NCBI GenBank assembly: GCA_041391425.1
Contig: JAWKNZ010000002.1
Span: forward strand, 1 to 64,000
DNA from: JAWKNZ01 sp041391425
GTDB lineage: Bacteria; Bdellovibrionota_B; Oligoflexia; Oligoflexales; JAWKNZ01
Length of the DNA: 64,000 nucleotides
Direction of reading: 5' to 3'
Below the pieces are notes generated by a model. It was not told the origin of the DNA. It did no database searches and saw only the letters and a list, made by a program, of their open reading frames with translations. This document shows positions 26,085 to 35,566 of the stretch, one piece after another (position 1 is the stretch's first letter; every line of letters begins with the position of its first letter). A program made the translations under genes and the position numbers.

Positions 26085-27458
26085 ATGAATGTAAATAATA
26101 AAAAAATTCTACTCATAGGTGGCAGCGGATTTTTGGGAAGCGAGTTAGGCATATCCCTCGTAAGTAATGGATATAAAATAAATATACTAGGTCGGCATCA
26201 CGCTAAAAAACATATGCTCCCATTTCCATTCAAAAGCTTTACTTGGGAAAAAGATGGATCAATACCCAATTCAGCTATGGAAGATGTCGATATTATAATC
26301 AACCTTGCCGGCGAAAGTATTGCCAGCGGTAGATGGACGAAAAAAAAGAAAAAAGCCATAAAACAATCTCGCATTAATGCCACAACCGCAGTAGTTAACA
26401 CTGCTAATCACCATAAAATTCGCATACTTATTCAAGCTTCCGCAATTGGAATCTATGGAGACACAGGCGCTACCCCTCACTCAGAAGAAGATCAACCAGG
26501 CGAAGGTTTTTTAGCTGAAACTGTCATCGATTGGGAACAACCCCTGACCAACCTTAATAAAGACATTCGTTTAGTAACACTTCGATTTGGTGTTATCTTA
26601 GGAACTACAGGTGGCGCTTTTATAGAGCTTCTCAATCTTTACGCTACGGGCTTAGGAGCTAATATTGGACGAGGAGATCACTTCTTTAGCTGGATCCATA
26701 TACAAGATGTCTGCCGTTTTATCAAAAGGTCAATAAAAGATAAAAATATATTTGGGATCTATAATCTTACTGCTCCAAATCCAATCATATATAAAAACTT
26801 GCATGTGAGTTTAAGCAAGTATTTTGGAGGGTTTTCTTGGATATCAATTCCAAAATTAATCATTGCTATAGGCCTTGGAGAAAAATCAAAGATTCTGCTT
26901 GATAGCCAGAATGTCATTTCCATAAAAATGGTAAAGCATGATTTCAAATTCAAATTTAATACCTTTGAAGATTGTCTCAATGATCTAATCGACCGAAAAA
27001 ATGATAATGGCTTTATTTTCCATAGAAAACAGTGGTTACCAAAAACAAAAGATGACGTTTGGAACTTTTTTACTATACAATCAAATATAAAAAAAATAGT
27101 CCCTACATGGATAGATATAGCTTTTAAAAATGACTCATCAAGACAAACTCCAACTGAAATTACCTGCCGACTTAACAAATTGATTAAAGTTAAAATTTTT
27201 TCTTCAAGAAATTTCGAAATTGCCCAAGAAAAGCAATTGAAAATAAACCAGTCAAAAGGCATTTGTAAAACAATGAGACAAAGCTATTCCTTTGAAGAGT
27301 TAGCTGATGGTACCATCATTGATATTTCGATAGTGTATAAATTCCGCTACCATACTATTGGTAATGTTCTGGGGTTTCCTATTTTAAGCCATCTTCTCAA
27401 TACAGCCTTCAACTTTGAAAGACAAAAAACAGAAGAAATATTGTCTGTAGATATTTAA
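26085..27458 (+). CDS. TIGR01777 epimerase fused to an SRPBCC domain
   Basis: This 457-residue protein has two parts. Residues 1-300 are a TIGR01777 SDR-like domain: KILLIGGSGFLGSELG, INLAGESIASGRW, ASAIGIYGDTG, RFGVILGTTGGAF. A DUF1731-like end (KILLDSQNVISIKMVKHDF) follows. Residues 310-457 form an SRPBCC/polyketide-cyclase-like module (KQWLPKTKDDVWNFFTIQSN, FEELADGTIIDISIVYKFRY). SRPBCC fusions to TIGR01777 proteins are known in the family. A lipid or other hydrophobic substrate is likely but unproven. Confidence 0.85.
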   Translation: MNVNNKKILLIGGSGFLGSELGISLVSNGYKINILGRHHAKKHMLPFPFKSFTWEKDGSIPNSAMEDVDIIINLAGESIASGRWTKKKKKAIKQSRINATTAVVNTANHHKIRILIQASAIGIYGDTGATPHSEEDQPGEGFLAETVIDWEQPLTNLNKDIRLVTLRFGVILGTTGGAFIELLNLYATGLGANIGRGDHFFSWIHIQDVCRFIKRSIKDKNIFGIYNLTAPNPIIYKNLHVSLSKYFGGFSWISIPKLIIAIGLGEKSKILLDSQNVISIKMVKHDFKFKFNTFEDCLNDLIDRKNDNGFIFHRKQWLPKTKDDVWNFFTIQSNIKKIVPTWIDIAFKNDSSRQTPTEITCRLNKLIKVKIFSSRNFEIAQEKQLKINQSKGICKTMRQSYSFEELADGTIIDISIVYKFRYHTIGNVLGFPILSHLLNTAFNFERQKTEEILSVDI

Positions 27459-27597
27459 GTATTCGATTTTTTATATAAAAATTCTACTCCAAGAATACCA
27501 ACCTTTGCAATGCAACCTTGCTTATTAGCATTGTCCATGTTCTAATCATCGCTATCGATGTTTTGTATTTATAATTACTGAAAACTGGAGCCATATA

Positions 27598-28056
27598 ATG
27601 AAAAAGCCATCAATAATAGCTGCTATTATCCTTGGTCTTTTAGTGAGCCAATCTGTATCCGCATCTTGGCATGCTGAAATCATATCAAAAGAAACAGCTA
27701 CTGACCCTGAGGGAATTGTAAAAATATTGCTACAAAATATTGACAAATTTCAAGATGATCTCAATAAGGCTACTGCCATGTCCCTTGTCGGCATAAAGAC
27801 AGCAGAATTATGGATAGAGGCTAGCGTAACTCATTATCGCTATACTTGGGTTGGTAATACAATTTGCACCCCTGATGATCCCAGACTCGAAGTTATGGAA
27901 AAAACTTCATCAATATGTACAATTAAAGGTAATAAAGAAATATGTATAGCTGAAGGTGTTTTACTTCCTATAGAAGACCCATGCAGTGAAAACACAAAGA
28001 AGCCTTATACCCTTAGAAAAGAAGAAACCATCAAGTCTATAAATCTCAACAACTAA
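27598..28056 (+). CDS. Secreted hypothetical protein
   Basis: This 152-residue protein has a type I signal peptide (IIAAIILGLLVSQSVSASW, cleavage near ASA). The mature part has four cysteines (ICTPDDP, SSICTIKGNKEICIAEG, DPCSEN), suggesting disulphides in the periplasm. CTGGAG upstream of the ATG is a fair ribosome site. No family is recognised. Confidence 0.6.
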   Translation: MKKPSIIAAIILGLLVSQSVSASWHAEIISKETATDPEGIVKILLQNIDKFQDDLNKATAMSLVGIKTAELWIEASVTHYRYTWVGNTICTPDDPRLEVMEKTSSICTIKGNKEICIAEGVLLPIEDPCSENTKKPYTLRKEETIKSINLNN

Positions 28057-28141
28057 GAAATAGCAGCTATATTAAAAAGCTAGTTTTAAAAGAAACACTA
28101 CACTAAAAGCGTATTGATAGCCCTTGCTGCTTTCCCTCTAA

Positions 28142-29701
28142 TTACAATAAAGCAGCATTAGTAGCTTTCGCAAGATCACGGTCACTCTTTGGTAGATTAA
28201 TGAGTCCACGCTCAGATTTACGCCAGGCAAAATGCAGCCTAGAGCTATCAATATTCATCTCACCCCCTGCTCGCTTACGGAGCTCAACTTGAGAAAGGAT
28301 AAGATCCATACATGCATAGTCAATATAAAAAATTCTATTAAACTCAATACTAACCTTTGCCTTTAAAGGAATCTGTTCCAACTCACTAGCTAATCTGGGT
28401 AAAGTCAAAAATGTTGCCGCCCCTTTCAATCGCACATGGACGACCCCATCTTCATCTGTCTTTACTTTAATTCTAAGATTAGAAAACAGCATTAATAATC
28501 TAACAAGTGAAACAGCAATCCCAATCAAAACCCCGGAAAGAAGATCTGTAAGGACTATTCCTATCACAGTAATAAAATAGATACTAACTGTCGACCTTCC
28601 ATAATTAGCTAAAGTTTTTACAATTGCAGGATTGACCAATTTAGCACCTGTGTAAAGTAATATTGCAGCCAAAGCAGCCATTGGAATAAAACTTAAAAGG
28701 CTTGGAACAAGTATTACAAAAACGAGCAACCAGATACCATGTAAGACAGTAGAAAATCTACTCTTCGCGTTTGCATTTACATTAGCACTACTACGAACAA
28801 TCACACCTGTCATCGGAAGTACGCCGACAAGCCCACATAAAGTATTTCCTATTCCTTGTGCTATCAATTCCTTATTATAGCGAACCTCGGCATCATAGCG
28901 CATTTTTTTTAATGCTGAAGCACTCAATAAAGTTTCGGCACTTGCAATAATAGCAAGGCCAAAAGCACTAGTTAGTAATGCTGAGTCTAATAATAATTTC
29001 CAATCCGCTAAAGTAGGGATATTTAAACTATCGACAAATGAACTAGGTACTTTCACATAATCTACTGGCAGTTCCAAAACAAAACACACAATAGTAACAA
29101 ATAAAATAGAAATCAATGAAGCCGGTAATGATTTCAACTTAGCCGGCCGATACCTTTCCCAGCCCACGATTAATGCTAAGGTAACAAAACTAACAATCCC
29201 CGCATATGCTTTGTCATAATTCTCAGAAAAAAAAGTACTTTTAATCACTTGCGGAAGTAGTATCAAATTCTGTAATGGCGCACCACCAGGCTTCGAATCA
29301 AATGCAATATGTATTTGGCTCGTTAAGATCAACACCCCAATTCCAGAAAGCATCCCATAAATAATAGCAGGATTTACAGCGCGAAACCATTGGCCAATCC
29401 TCGCTGTTCCTGCCGCAACTTGCAAAAGTCCAGCAAGAAAAACAACCGGCCCTAATGCAACCAAGCCATATTCAGAAATAACTTGATAAACAAGAACAGT
29501 TAAACCTGCTGCAGGCCCGCTAACTTGTAAAGGCGCCCCTGAGATCAAGCCAGTAACAATCCCACCAATAATTCCAGTAACAAGACCGAGCTCGGGCGGA
29601 ACACCGGAGGCTATTGCAATACCCATACATAAAGGCAAAGCTACTAAAAAGACAACAAAAGACGCAGGAATATCCTGGAGAAACTTACCAAAGCTACCCA
29701 T
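28142..29701 (-). CDS. SulP-family anion (probably bicarbonate) transporter with STAS domain
   Basis: This 519-residue SLC26A/SulP permease starts DIPASFVVFLVALPLCMGIA and ASGVPPELGLVTGIIGGIV, the family's TM1-TM2 signature. It has about twelve membrane segments, and a C-terminal STAS domain (VHVRLKGAATFLTLPRLASE, FIDYACMDLIL-like). It lies 27 nt downstream of a beta-carbonic anhydrase and almost certainly shares its transcript. That pairing suggests bicarbonate uptake (BicA-like) rather than sulphate. Substrate assignment is inference from context. Confidence 0.88.
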   Translation of the reverse strand: MGSFGKFLQDIPASFVVFLVALPLCMGIAIASGVPPELGLVTGIIGGIVTGLISGAPLQVSGPAAGLTVLVYQVISEYGLVALGPVVFLAGLLQVAAGTARIGQWFRAVNPAIIYGMLSGIGVLILTSQIHIAFDSKPGGAPLQNLILLPQVIKSTFFSENYDKAYAGIVSFVTLALIVGWERYRPAKLKSLPASLISILFVTIVCFVLELPVDYVKVPSSFVDSLNIPTLADWKLLLDSALLTSAFGLAIIASAETLLSASALKKMRYDAEVRYNKELIAQGIGNTLCGLVGVLPMTGVIVRSSANVNANAKSRFSTVLHGIWLLVFVILVPSLLSFIPMAALAAILLYTGAKLVNPAIVKTLANYGRSTVSIYFITVIGIVLTDLLSGVLIGIAVSLVRLLMLFSNLRIKVKTDEDGVVHVRLKGAATFLTLPRLASELEQIPLKAKVSIEFNRIFYIDYACMDLILSQVELRKRAGGEMNIDSSRLHFAWRKSERGLINLPKSDRDLAKATNAALL

Positions 29702-29728
29702 TAACCATACTCTCCAAATTTTAAAAAA

Positions 29729-30325
29729 TTATGCGCGAGAATTTAACCATTCCAAAGATACTTCACCCATATCAAAAAAGGCAGGTACAACAATAAAACT
29801 TCCGTCATGGACTTTTTCTCTAATAACAGTACTACTAGAAAGAATTTCTCTTGCCATTGACTTCACATGCTCTTTTATAGCCTGCGATAAATATTCTTCT
29901 GTGGACAAAGACTGAAATTTTTTAGCAGCTATAGAAACACTTGGCTCTATGCAGCTAACAAGCTTTTCGAGCGCATCAGTAGGAGGTACATTGTTTTCAT
30001 GAACACACTTTAATGTTTCAGAAACAGCACCACAACCGGAATGACCCATAACAATACAATTTGAAACATTTAAGGCAGTCGCTGCATATTCAATCGATGC
30101 AACTACATGGGAATCTATAACATTCCCTGCCACTCTGATCACAAATAACTGACCTATATCGGCCTCAAAAATTATTTCTGGTGCCACTCTTGAGTCACTA
30201 CATGTTACAACGATCGACTTTGGTTGTTGCCCATCTCTTACAAGCTTCTTCAACAGAAGAGCCTGCTTAGATGATGCAAAAGAATCAAAACCTTTAGTAA
30301 TTCCTAAATCAATTAAAGCACCCAT
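29729..30325 (-). CDS. Beta-class carbonic anhydrase
   Basis: This 198-residue enzyme interconverts CO2 and bicarbonate. The zinc ligands are visible: Cys42 in VVTCSDSRVAPE, with the catalytic Asp44-Arg46 dyad, and His95 and Cys98 in IVMGHSGCGAV. The length is normal. It is the first gene of the CA-SulP unit and is divergent from a LysR gene 384 nt away. A perfect 14-bp dyad (30354-30367) lies 29 nt ahead of the start. Confidence 0.93.
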   Translation of the reverse strand: MGALIDLGITKGFDSFASSKQALLLKKLVRDGQQPKSIVVTCSDSRVAPEIIFEADIGQLFVIRVAGNVIDSHVVASIEYAATALNVSNCIVMGHSGCGAVSETLKCVHENNVPPTDALEKLVSCIEPSVSIAAKKFQSLSTEEYLSQAIKEHVKSMAREILSSSTVIREKVHDGSFIVVPAFFDMGEVSLEWLNSRA

Positions 30326-30709
30326 AAAACCTCATATACTGATAAATTCGTACGTCACAAGTGTGACTCGATGCCACTTTGACATCAAATAGATAAATTG
30401 GCCTGAATTTATAGATTTTATAGATGATCAATGCAGAAATTAAGAATTTTTTAAAAATTAAAGTTAGTTATACTAAATTACATTTTTCTATTAGGACTTT
30501 CTAATAATTACATTTTCATACCTTAACCAGCGGTATTAAAATATAAATATTTAATTTTAAAGTATTTTTTCAATATTGGAGATTATTTAACATTGAGTCA
30601 ATTTGCATCACTCTCAATATTAAATATAGACATTTAGCTATTTAAAAATATAATGGTATCGTTTTTTTCTAATAATAATTGCTTATAGAAATCTAAGGAA
30701 AAAGCTTAA
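30326..30709. other. Divergent promoter region of the carbonic anhydrase and LysR genes
   Basis: These 384 nt are AT-rich and carry no gene. They hold the dyad at 30354-30367 and a tandem TTTATAGA next to 30410. Both divergent promoters should lie here. Confidence 0.5.
30354..30367. promoter_or_regulatory. Perfect palindrome ahead of the carbonic anhydrase gene
   Basis: GTCACA-AG-TGTGAC is a perfect 6+6 inverted repeat positioned 29 nt upstream of the carbonic anhydrase start, where it would overlap the core promoter. It may be the binding site of the divergent LysR protein or of a CRP-type factor. The spacing differs from the CRP consensus. Confidence 0.5.
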
Positions 30710-31603
30710 ATGCAGTGGCTCAACTATCATCATTTATATTATTTTTACGTTATAGCCTGCGAAGGCGGCATTACCGAAGCCACCAAAAAGCTTCGCTTAG
30801 CTCAATCTACACTCAGCACCCAATTAAAAAAATTTGAAGATATTATCGGCTATAGCCTCTTCGAACGCAAAAATCGCAAACTCACGTTAACCGATGTTGG
30901 TAAGAGAGTATTTGAATATGCTCACGAAATATTTTCGCTCGGCGAAGAACTAAGAAACTCTTTAGTGAGCTTTGAAGATTCTCTAAAAGATTCCATTACG
31001 CTGGGAATTATGGATTCAATTCCTAAAAAGTTAGGCCGCAAAATTGTCGACTTAATAACAAAAGAGCACGGCCGAAACACCACCATAACAATAATTGAAG
31101 AGTCACTTCCAACCTTATGCACAAAACTTGAAAATCATAAAATCGACTTGATATTAGCAAATGATAAACCGCCCAATGATGATCAAACTTCAAAATTTTA
31201 TCATAAGTTAGTAGGAGAACTGCAGGTAGATTTTGTCACGACCTCGTCACTACTTGAGCTGAGAAAAGATTATCCTAGATCATTAAATGACAAACCGATG
31301 ATAATGCCAGGGAAAAACAGCCAGCTACGAAATGAAGTAATAGATTATCTTAGAATAAAGCACCTCCAGCCTAGAATTATTGCAGAGGTCGACGACTTAG
31401 AGCTACAAAAAATGCTTGTAATAGATGGGCATGGATTTACAGCTCTACCACTTATGGCAGCCGAAGAAGAACTTAGGTCAGGAAAGCTAGTCCGATTAAG
31501 TGAAACACCTATTTGCCATGAAAATCTTTGGCTCATTTCAGCCCACCGGCTCGTCAATAATCCAATTTCGAAGATGCTGTTCAATACCTTTAGATCACAT
31601 TAA
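30710..31603 (+). CDS. LysR-family regulator, NhaR-like
   Basis: This 297-residue regulator starts MQWLNYHHLYYFYVIACEGG, which is characteristic of the NhaR branch of LysR proteins. The helix-turn-helix spans ITEATKKLRLAQSTLSTQLK, followed by GYSLFERKNRKLTLTDVG. The effector domain is of normal length. Transcribed divergently from the carbonic anhydrase/SulP pair, it probably controls bicarbonate or pH homeostasis (inference). CTAAGGA precedes the ATG. Confidence 0.92.
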   Translation: MQWLNYHHLYYFYVIACEGGITEATKKLRLAQSTLSTQLKKFEDIIGYSLFERKNRKLTLTDVGKRVFEYAHEIFSLGEELRNSLVSFEDSLKDSITLGIMDSIPKKLGRKIVDLITKEHGRNTTITIIEESLPTLCTKLENHKIDLILANDKPPNDDQTSKFYHKLVGELQVDFVTTSSLLELRKDYPRSLNDKPMIMPGKNSQLRNEVIDYLRIKHLQPRIIAEVDDLELQKMLVIDGHGFTALPLMAAEEELRSGKLVRLSETPICHENLWLISAHRLVNNPISKMLFNTFRSH

Positions 31604-31648
31604 GACTATATACGTTGATATATAGTTTTAAAAAAATAATTCAAAAAA

Positions 31649-32404
31649 TTAAAAAACACCATTTTCGTTAGGAACTTCTCTCTCAATAAACTGACCCACA
31701 TCCCATAGTTCGATAACCTTATCTTCCTCAAACCTAAAAATATGGATAACGGCAATATTTTTTTCATCTGGGTTCTGCCGTGAAACTAAAGAATGGGTTA
31801 TAACCGTATCGTTATCTTCATAAGACCTCTTTATCTCTATAGATTTATTTGGACTTATTCTATGCGCCTCCTCCATAGCTTCCATTAAAGATTGACGATC
31901 CCCTTTAAAGTATTGATTATGATGGATAAAGTTAGACGCAATAAATCTATCATAAGCAACTTTAATATTTCCGGAACCTGCCATTTTTAAAAATGATTCG
32001 GCAATTTCTTTTTTTTGCATCCTAACTCTCCATACTTCCATCTTCACAACAGGTCTGAATCCACCCCAAATCATTCTTTTAGTATCAAATGGCGCATCTT
32101 TAGGGTTCATTTCAAACATCTCTTTCAATCTTGGATCCTTCATTACTTTTGCATTGACTCGATCTCTTTGAGCTCTAGATTTGAAAGTAATGTAGGAAAA
32201 GAAAACAACTTCATTTCGTTTAAGCTTCACAGCCTGAGGAAATGAAGTAATTTTACCTTTTTTTACATCATCTTCCATACACTCATAAAAACCCAAGGCA
32301 CCATGTTCCAGCCAAACCTTACCACACCTCCTGGCCATTTTTTTATAATCATTAACTTTATTTTTTGGCACAGCAATAACAAATCCATCTACATAGCCAG
32401 ACAT
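31649..32404 (-). CDS. DUF1428 domain fused to a SnoaL-like domain
   Basis: This 251-residue protein has two domains. Residues 1-120 are DUF1428 (YbaA-like): YVDGFVIAVPKNKVNDYKKM, ALGFYECMEDDV, and DTKRMIWGGFRPVVKM. Residues 128-245 are a SnoaL-like NTF2 fold (ESFLKMAGSGNIKVAYDRFI, NFIHHNQYF, FRFEEDKVIELWDVGQFIE). I know the two domains separately; this fusion is unusual to me. It is the last gene of a three-gene minus-strand operon with two PhnB-type VOC genes, 13 nt after the upstream one. Confidence 0.8.
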   Translation of the reverse strand: MSGYVDGFVIAVPKNKVNDYKKMARRCGKVWLEHGALGFYECMEDDVKKGKITSFPQAVKLKRNEVVFFSYITFKSRAQRDRVNAKVMKDPRLKEMFEMNPKDAPFDTKRMIWGGFRPVVKMEVWRVRMQKKEIAESFLKMAGSGNIKVAYDRFIASNFIHHNQYFKGDRQSLMEAMEEAHRISPNKSIEIKRSYEDNDTVITHSLVSRQNPDEKNIAVIHIFRFEEDKVIELWDVGQFIEREVPNENGVF

Positions 32405-32417
32405 ATTAACCTCATTT

Positions 32418-32840
32418 CTAGGACTTCAAAGGATAGTTCAACATCCAATAGATACCAAATTTATCAATAACAATACCAAAACGAGCGCCCCAAAAAGTAT
32501 CACCCAATGGCATGATGGCATCTCCACCTACACTTAAACTATTAAACAGCTTATCTATTTCATCTACCGATTCACAATTAATACATAGATGAATATTATC
32601 GCCCTTCTTAGGCTCCCCTTGAGGAATATCAGCGCCCATTAAATTAAAAGATCCATTGGTAAGACTACAATGCATAGCCTTTCCTTTCATCGCGCTCTTG
32701 TTTATGTTATCGCCACAAGAATCCTCTGGAACATCGTCCCAAGGCATTATTTCCAATTTACCGCCAAAAATTCCTTGGTAGAAGCTCATAGCTTCTCTAC
32801 AATTTCCATTAAAAGAAAGGTATGGTATCAATTCTTTCAT
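32418..32840 (-). CDS. PhnB-type VOC protein
   Basis: This 140-residue single-domain glyoxalase-like protein of the PhnB/YjdN type has PYLSFNGNCREAMSFYQGIF, GKAMHCSLTNGSFNLMGAD and FWGARFGIVIDKFGIYWMLN. The start overlaps the stop of the upstream gene by two bases, so it is translationally coupled. Proteins of this type are often found with DUF1428 genes. The reaction is unknown. Confidence 0.85.
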   Translation of the reverse strand: MKELIPYLSFNGNCREAMSFYQGIFGGKLEIMPWDDVPEDSCGDNINKSAMKGKAMHCSLTNGSFNLMGADIPQGEPKKGDNIHLCINCESVDEIDKLFNSLSVGGDAIMPLGDTFWGARFGIVIDKFGIYWMLNYPLKS

Positions 32841-33745
32841 AGCTCATCCCTATATGCTTTTTGTAGTTCATCTATATTAAACTTTTTCATTTTTAAAAAA
32901 GCTTGTGCAACTCTCTTGACTCTTTCTTGATTTCCACACGCCATCATATCACTTAACACTGCAGGTATAATCTGCCATGAAATACCAAATTTATCTTTAA
33001 CCCATCCACACTGTTCTGCCTCAGGAACCGCCGAAAGATTCTCCCAATAATAATTAATTTCCTCCTGATCATTACAATTCACCACAAAAGAAATAGATTC
33101 ATTAAATGTGAAATCATGTTTTAAGCCGGCATCCATAGCAATAAACCAGGTATTCTCTAACCTAAAATCGGAAAACATCACAGTTCCCTCTTTATTAGGC
33201 TCTTGATTTGCTCCATAAAACAAAAGTTGCCCTGCTTTTGTATTCTTAAATACAGACTGATAAAACTGTCCAGCTGCGGCGGCCTGCCCTTGTCTATCAT
33301 CCACAAAAAGAAGTGAGGGAATAATAGATGGACGTTCATCTCCATTGGGATCACTAAGGATTAATTGCCAGGATAGTCCATATCTATCTTGGATCCAGCC
33401 ATACCTTTCACTAAAAGGATACTTGCCAAGTGGCATAAGAATGCGACCCCCCTCAGACAACCTATCCCAAATATAGTCCAATTGTTTTTTGGCTTCCTCT
33501 CCCTGTGAAGAATCGATGTTTACGAGAAAAGAAATTGAAGGATTAAATTTAAACAAAGATCCAGCTGAAATGGCCATAAATTGACGATCCCAAAGTTCAA
33601 AAGAAACAACATCACAATTACCCGAAGGTGTATCCTCCACAGTTGTTAAGTTCGTCACTTTCGAATTCGGAAAAATAGAAGTATAAAATTCAACTGCTTC
33701 CTGAGCTTCTTTGTCAAACCATAAATGGGGGACTATTTTTGACAT
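32837..33745 (-). CDS. Double-domain PhnB-type VOC protein
   Basis: This 302-residue protein has two tandem PhnB-like VOC domains. The first begins MSKIVPHLWFDKEAQEAVEF and ends RYGWIQDRYGLSWQ. The second covers SIIPSLLFVDDRQGQAAAAG to CGWVKDKFGISWQIIP. The family was once annotated as 3-demethylubiquinone-9 methyltransferase on weak grounds. The ATG at 33745 follows AAGGAG by 8 nt. It is the first gene of the VOC-VOC-DUF1428 operon. Confidence 0.85.
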   Translation of the reverse strand: MSKIVPHLWFDKEAQEAVEFYTSIFPNSKVTNLTTVEDTPSGNCDVVSFELWDRQFMAISAGSLFKFNPSISFLVNIDSSQGEEAKKQLDYIWDRLSEGGRILMPLGKYPFSERYGWIQDRYGLSWQLILSDPNGDERPSIIPSLLFVDDRQGQAAAAGQFYQSVFKNTKAGQLLFYGANQEPNKEGTVMFSDFRLENTWFIAMDAGLKHDFTFNESISFVVNCNDQEEINYYWENLSAVPEAEQCGWVKDKFGISWQIIPAVLSDMMACGNQERVKRVAQAFLKMKKFNIDELQKAYRDEL

Positions 33746-34472
33746 CTCTGCACTCCTTATCACTAATTTCTAGCTTTCAAGTTTCATAGGATATCAAAAT
33801 ATCTACTTGATGATAGATCAACATGACATTGCAAAAATATATCGCAAACATTCTAATAAATAAAGCATCAGGAAAAAATAGATTACTCAGCCTGAAATTG
33901 TATGCAAGACAAGTCGCGTAAGCCTATGTGCCAAAGTTTCCAAAAGAAATATAAATATCTTCACATAAACACTATGTGAAGATGTGAAATTTAATAGGTA
34001 AGTTAACAAAAATATATATAATTTTTCCAAATAAAAATTTGACAAACAAACTTAACGACGTGCAGCTAAAATATTTTCTGTAACTATTCAGCGTATTTTT
34101 TATCTGATCGACTCAAAGCCTTGACTGCCCGTCATCCTGATTGAAGCGAAAGATCTCGAAATTGCGAAATAGATCCTTCGCTTCACTCAGGATGACGATG
34201 TATCAAGCGACATATTGAAGGGAAAAGATACGCTGAGTAGTTACTATTTTCTTTAAAGAAGCAGAGATGAAAGAGATATATACTATGAAGAAAATCACTG
34301 CAAAAAACTAAAAAAATATCATAAAATGATAATAAATTTTAAAGGTAGCAATAATCATAAAAACAATGCGGTTAAATTTAAATATTTTATCTTCAAAATA
34401 GCCCAACATCTCAGCACAAGCTAATGGATCGACTCGTCTACTGAAAACTTACGGTCAACCATTAAACTCCAA
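33746..34472. other. Intergenic region carrying a nested palindromic repeat
   Basis: These 727 nt have no supported gene. They are AT-rich except for the repeat at 34081-34243, described separately. They lie between the VOC operon promoter and the end of the toroid-protein gene. Confidence 0.55.
34081..34243. repeat. Nested palindromic repeat containing a GTCATCCTGA-type hairpin
   Basis: An outer pair TAACTATTCAGCGTAT (34081-34096) and ATACGCTGAGTAGTTA (34228-34243) is complementary at 15 of 16 positions. Inside, 34130-34197 forms a long hairpin with CGTCATCCTGA against TCAGGATGACG, plus GAAGCGAA against TTCGCTTC. The inner core resembles the dispersed GTCATCCTGAG(C/T)GAAGCGAAGGAT repeat (read in parts) seen in many bacterial genomes. 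It could be a mobile palindromic unit nested in another. Confidence 0.7.
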
Positions 34473-35411
34473 TTAAATCCTTTCTAAACGATCAAAATTC
34501 TTTAATATCAACAAAGTCTTAAAAGTTAAGTGCGAAGACCACTCTCGGCAAGCCATTGGCCAATGCATTGTATTATAATCTCCCCAATTCCAAAAGGGCA
34601 TCCAGGAACCCTCTTCACTTTGATTTTCGATTTCAAAATCAAGATTTTCATTCACACACTCTTTCAGATAAGGATAGAGCATTGAATTTGGATTATCACA
34701 AAGAGATAATGGTCTGGCACCATATCCACTCCATTTATTTCTATCTTTATCTACAATCCTTTCAGCTTGCGAAATTAAAATCGGCCTGATTTCTTCTCGC
34801 GTTAATTGATCCAAGTTTTCAGAATGAAAAAAGACTAAATAGCACATCAAGTCATGCATTTCAAAACTGCCCCCATCAGCCGCAATCGTTTCCAAAAGAT
34901 ATGCCTGCATTCGTTTCAACAACGCAGATAATATTTCTTCAGGGATCAATCCTCTATAGTTCAGCAACAGCCCCGTAATTTCAGATGAAGGATTAGCTAC
35001 ACAGCCAGAAAACGCTGATAGGATATCATCAGCACCCCACCATGGAGCATGTGGACTATCTTTTCTACCTTCTGGGGCAATCACCCAGCGCCAATGCTGG
35101 CGATCAAGCGATGTTAAAAGATAGGTGATAGTTTTACTAAGAATTTCATTTTCTCTATCAACATTGAGATTAACCATCTCCCTCAAAGCAATCGAAGTCG
35201 CTAAAGCGGAAGATAACGGAGTTCGCAAATCAGGCTCTAAGGAATTTCCAAAACCTCCATCCTCATTTTGATATTTAGCCAATTCATTCATCACTGCACT
35301 AGGTGAGCCATCTTCAAAATGAAATTTAAAAAGCGCTACATCCAATGGACGCCCGTTTGCAAATAAAAATTTTCTAGCTTTATCAAAATTTTTGCTACTT
35401 AGTTTTTTCAT
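34473..35411 (-). CDS. Terpene-cyclase-like alpha/alpha toroid protein, paralogue
   Basis: This 312-residue protein is a close paralogue of the 819-1751 protein: NELAKYQNEDGGFGNSLEPD, RTPLSSALATSIALREMV, DSPHAPWWGADD, FEMHDLMCYL and SSHLTFKTLL align throughout. No catalytic DXDD motif is seen. The ATG at 35411 follows AAAGGGGGAA. It stands alone here, unlike the copy at the window start, which is followed by a Cdd1 gene. Function unknown; duplication within one genome suggests a selected role. Confidence 0.75.
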   Translation of the reverse strand: MKKLSSKNFDKARKFLFANGRPLDVALFKFHFEDGSPSAVMNELAKYQNEDGGFGNSLEPDLRTPLSSALATSIALREMVNLNVDRENEILSKTITYLLTSLDRQHWRWVIAPEGRKDSPHAPWWGADDILSAFSGCVANPSSEITGLLLNYRGLIPEEILSALLKRMQAYLLETIAADGGSFEMHDLMCYLVFFHSENLDQLTREEIRPILISQAERIVDKDRNKWSGYGARPLSLCDNPNSMLYPYLKECVNENLDFEIENQSEEGSWMPFWNWGDYNTMHWPMACREWSSHLTFKTLLILKNFDRLERI

Positions 35412-35566
35412 CGTTTCCCCCTTTGGGAAAATAATATTATATATTTACCCTCCAGTAACTTACAAAAAAGAAAATTCTTTTCAGAAATTAATAAAGCTTT
35501 ATCTAAAATTTGGCACATACACATTTATTTCAGAAAAGACATAATCCATCACTCGATGAAACTAAC

